Positions 12,511 through 13,490 of a stretch of DNA of 13,490 nucleotides are shown here, one piece after another. Source of the stretch: Caldisericaceae bacterium (GTDB taxonomy: Bacteria; Caldisericota; Caldisericia; Caldisericales; Caldisericaceae); assembly GCA_021161495.1 (NCBI GenBank), contig JAGHAO010000033.1, positions 1-13,490 on the forward strand. The letters are read 5' to 3'. The first letter of the stretch is position 1. The number at the start of each line of letters is the position of its first letter. The notes beneath the pieces were generated by a model. The model made no database searches. It saw only the letters and a program-made list of their open reading frames with translations, and was not told where the DNA came from. Both the position numbers and the translations under genes were made by a program.

Positions 12511-13490
12511 ATGGAGAAAATTGCAATTGTTCTTGCTGCCGGGATAGGCAAGCGGATGCATTCGAAAACACCGAAAGTACTGCACAAAATTTGCGGCACG
12601 GAAATGATTTTTTACCCGATTGAATCCGCAAGAAAGGCAGGCTTCGGGAAAGTCGTCGTTGTGATTTCGGAAAATATTGACCCTTCGCTTTTCAAAGAGG
12701 AAAAAGTCGCTTTTCAGAAAGTTCCGCTGGGGACGGGAGACGCAGCGGCAAAAGGACTCGATGCGGTGAAATCCGCGCCGGAAGATGCGGAAATTTTGAT
12801 ACTGACGGGTGACAACCCCTTAACGGAAGAAGGCGACATAAAAGCGCTTTCCGAATTCTTCGAGAACGGAGGTTTTGATGCGGTGGTTCTTTCGGCGGAA
12901 GCGGACAATCCCGCAGGATTGGGGCGCATAATTTCGGATAACGGCAAATTTGTAAAGATCGTCGAAGAAAAAGACGCAACAGAGGAAGAGAAAAAAACAA
13001 AAGAGATAAACACGGGCATATACGTGTTCAAAAAATCCGCGCTGGAAGAAAGTTTGGCGCATCTTTCAAACAACAACGCGCAGGGCGAATACTACCTCAC
13101 GGATACACTTTCTTATCTGAAAAACGCGGGCAAAAAAGTCGGGGCCTTCAAGATGCGGAGGAAACTTCCCGTTTACGGAGTGAATAACAGAAAAGAACTT
13201 TCGATTGCGACAAAAATCATACAGCAGAAAATTCTCGATAAATTGATGCTTTCCGGAGTTACCATTTTGAACCCGGAAACAGTCCTGATAGATAAAGAGG
13301 TAAAAATAGGAAACGACACGGTGATTTACCCGGGAACGTCAATTTTCGGTAAAACGGAGATAGGCGCGGATTGCAAGATAGGCCCGAATACGAAGATAGA
13401 AAACGCAAAAATCGGAAACAGCGTAAAGGCGCAGTTCAGCGTAATTTTGGAATCCGAAATAGGAGACGGATGTGTAATAGGGCCGTTCTC
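12511..13490 (+). CDS. glmU: Bifunctional GlmU (UDP-GlcNAc pyrophosphorylase / GlcN-1-P acetyltransferase), C-terminus missing
   Basis: 326 codons are visible before the right edge; full GlmU has about 450. The N-terminal nucleotidyltransferase (1 to about 225) has LAAGIGKRM (8-16), KVLH (22-25), LGTGDAA (73-79), the metal Asp in TGDNPL (99-104, D101), AGLGRI (135-140), VEEKDA (151-156), NTGIYVF (167-173), QGEYYLTD (191-198) and GVNNR (223-227, N225 as metal ligand). From about 250 the left-handed beta-helix begins, with hexapeptide-like repeats (VKIGND, TEIGAD, SEIGDG). The enzyme makes UDP-N-acetylglucosamine for peptidoglycan. The usual GTGHA is GTGDA and GYGRI is GLGRI here, mild departures from the common pattern. 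The acetyltransferase active site lies outside the window. It probably has its own promoter and is a housekeeping neighbour, unrelated to the nucleoside genes. Confidence 0.93.
   Translation, partial: MEKIAIVLAAGIGKRMHSKTPKVLHKICGTEMIFYPIESARKAGFGKVVVVISENIDPSLFKEEKVAFQKVPLGTGDAAAKGLDAVKSAPEDAEILILTGDNPLTEEGDIKALSEFFENGGFDAVVLSAEADNPAGLGRIISDNGKFVKIVEEKDATEEEKKTKEINTGIYVFKKSALEESLAHLSNNNAQGEYYLTDTLSYLKNAGKKVGAFKMRRKLPVYGVNNRKELSIATKIIQQKILDKLMLSGVTILNPETVLIDKEVKIGNDTVIYPGTSIFGKTEIGADCKIGPNTKIENAKIGNSVKAQFSVILESEIGDGCVIGPF

Noticed and set aside
1..13490. CRISPR arrays, insertion sequences, tRNA or rRNA genes, phage or toxin-antitoxin genes
   Set aside because: Reading both strands, I saw no regularly spaced repeats, transposase motifs, tRNA-like cloverleaf or rRNA stretch; coding density leaves little room for them.

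Overview
The window reads as a stretch of bacterial chromosome with tightly packed genes, strong Shine-Dalgarno sites (AAAGGAGGT type), sigma-70-like promoters and a lipoprotein of the LPGC type. Base composition looks moderate, mid-40s %GC by eye. Gene content (nucleoside import and hydrolysis, threonine degradation through Tdh/Kbl, no respiratory genes in view) suits a fermentative anaerobe of the Thermotogota, Caldisericota or Bacillota kind. The phylum cannot be fixed from the sequence alone.

Left part, minus strand, read right to left from 9198 to 1. One long operon starts at a perfect consensus promoter (TTGACA, 17 bp spacer, TATAAT) at 9205-9233. Its genes are ribokinase, nucleoside hydrolase 1, a BMP/PnrA-type nucleoside-binding lipoprotein, a hairpin with a T-tract, a two-domain ABC ATPase, two BPD_transp_2 permeases, nucleoside hydrolase 2, an ADP-ribosylglycohydrolase-family protein with a long N-terminal extension, and the N-terminal 127 residues of an amidohydrolase of the MTA/SAH-deaminase type, cut by the window edge. 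Genes overlap or lie within about 22 bp except at the hairpin. The simplest reading is that intact nucleosides are imported, deaminated and/or hydrolysed in the cytoplasm, and the ribose is phosphorylated to ribose-5-phosphate.

Middle, 9177-9385. A 209-bp divergent intergenic region holds the promoters of both directions and a 19-bp imperfect dyad beside the minus-strand -35 box.

Right part, plus strand. A phosphorylase of the MTAP/PNP family has the purine-site residues of 6-oxopurine enzymes (N205, A207), so it is probably an S-methyl-5'-thioinosine or inosine-type phosphorylase. It is followed closely by tdh and kbl (threonine to glycine plus acetyl-CoA). Then glmU begins under its own likely promoter and is cut by the right edge after 326 residues.

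The points most worth following are the ADP-ribosylglycohydrolase-like protein inside a nucleoside import and hydrolysis operon, the pairing of a deaminase-like amidohydrolase with a divergent 6-oxopurine-type MTA-family phosphorylase, the two nucleoside hydrolases that differ at the active-site histidine, and the hairpin after the binding-protein gene. I saw no rRNA, tRNA, CRISPR array, insertion sequence or phage gene.
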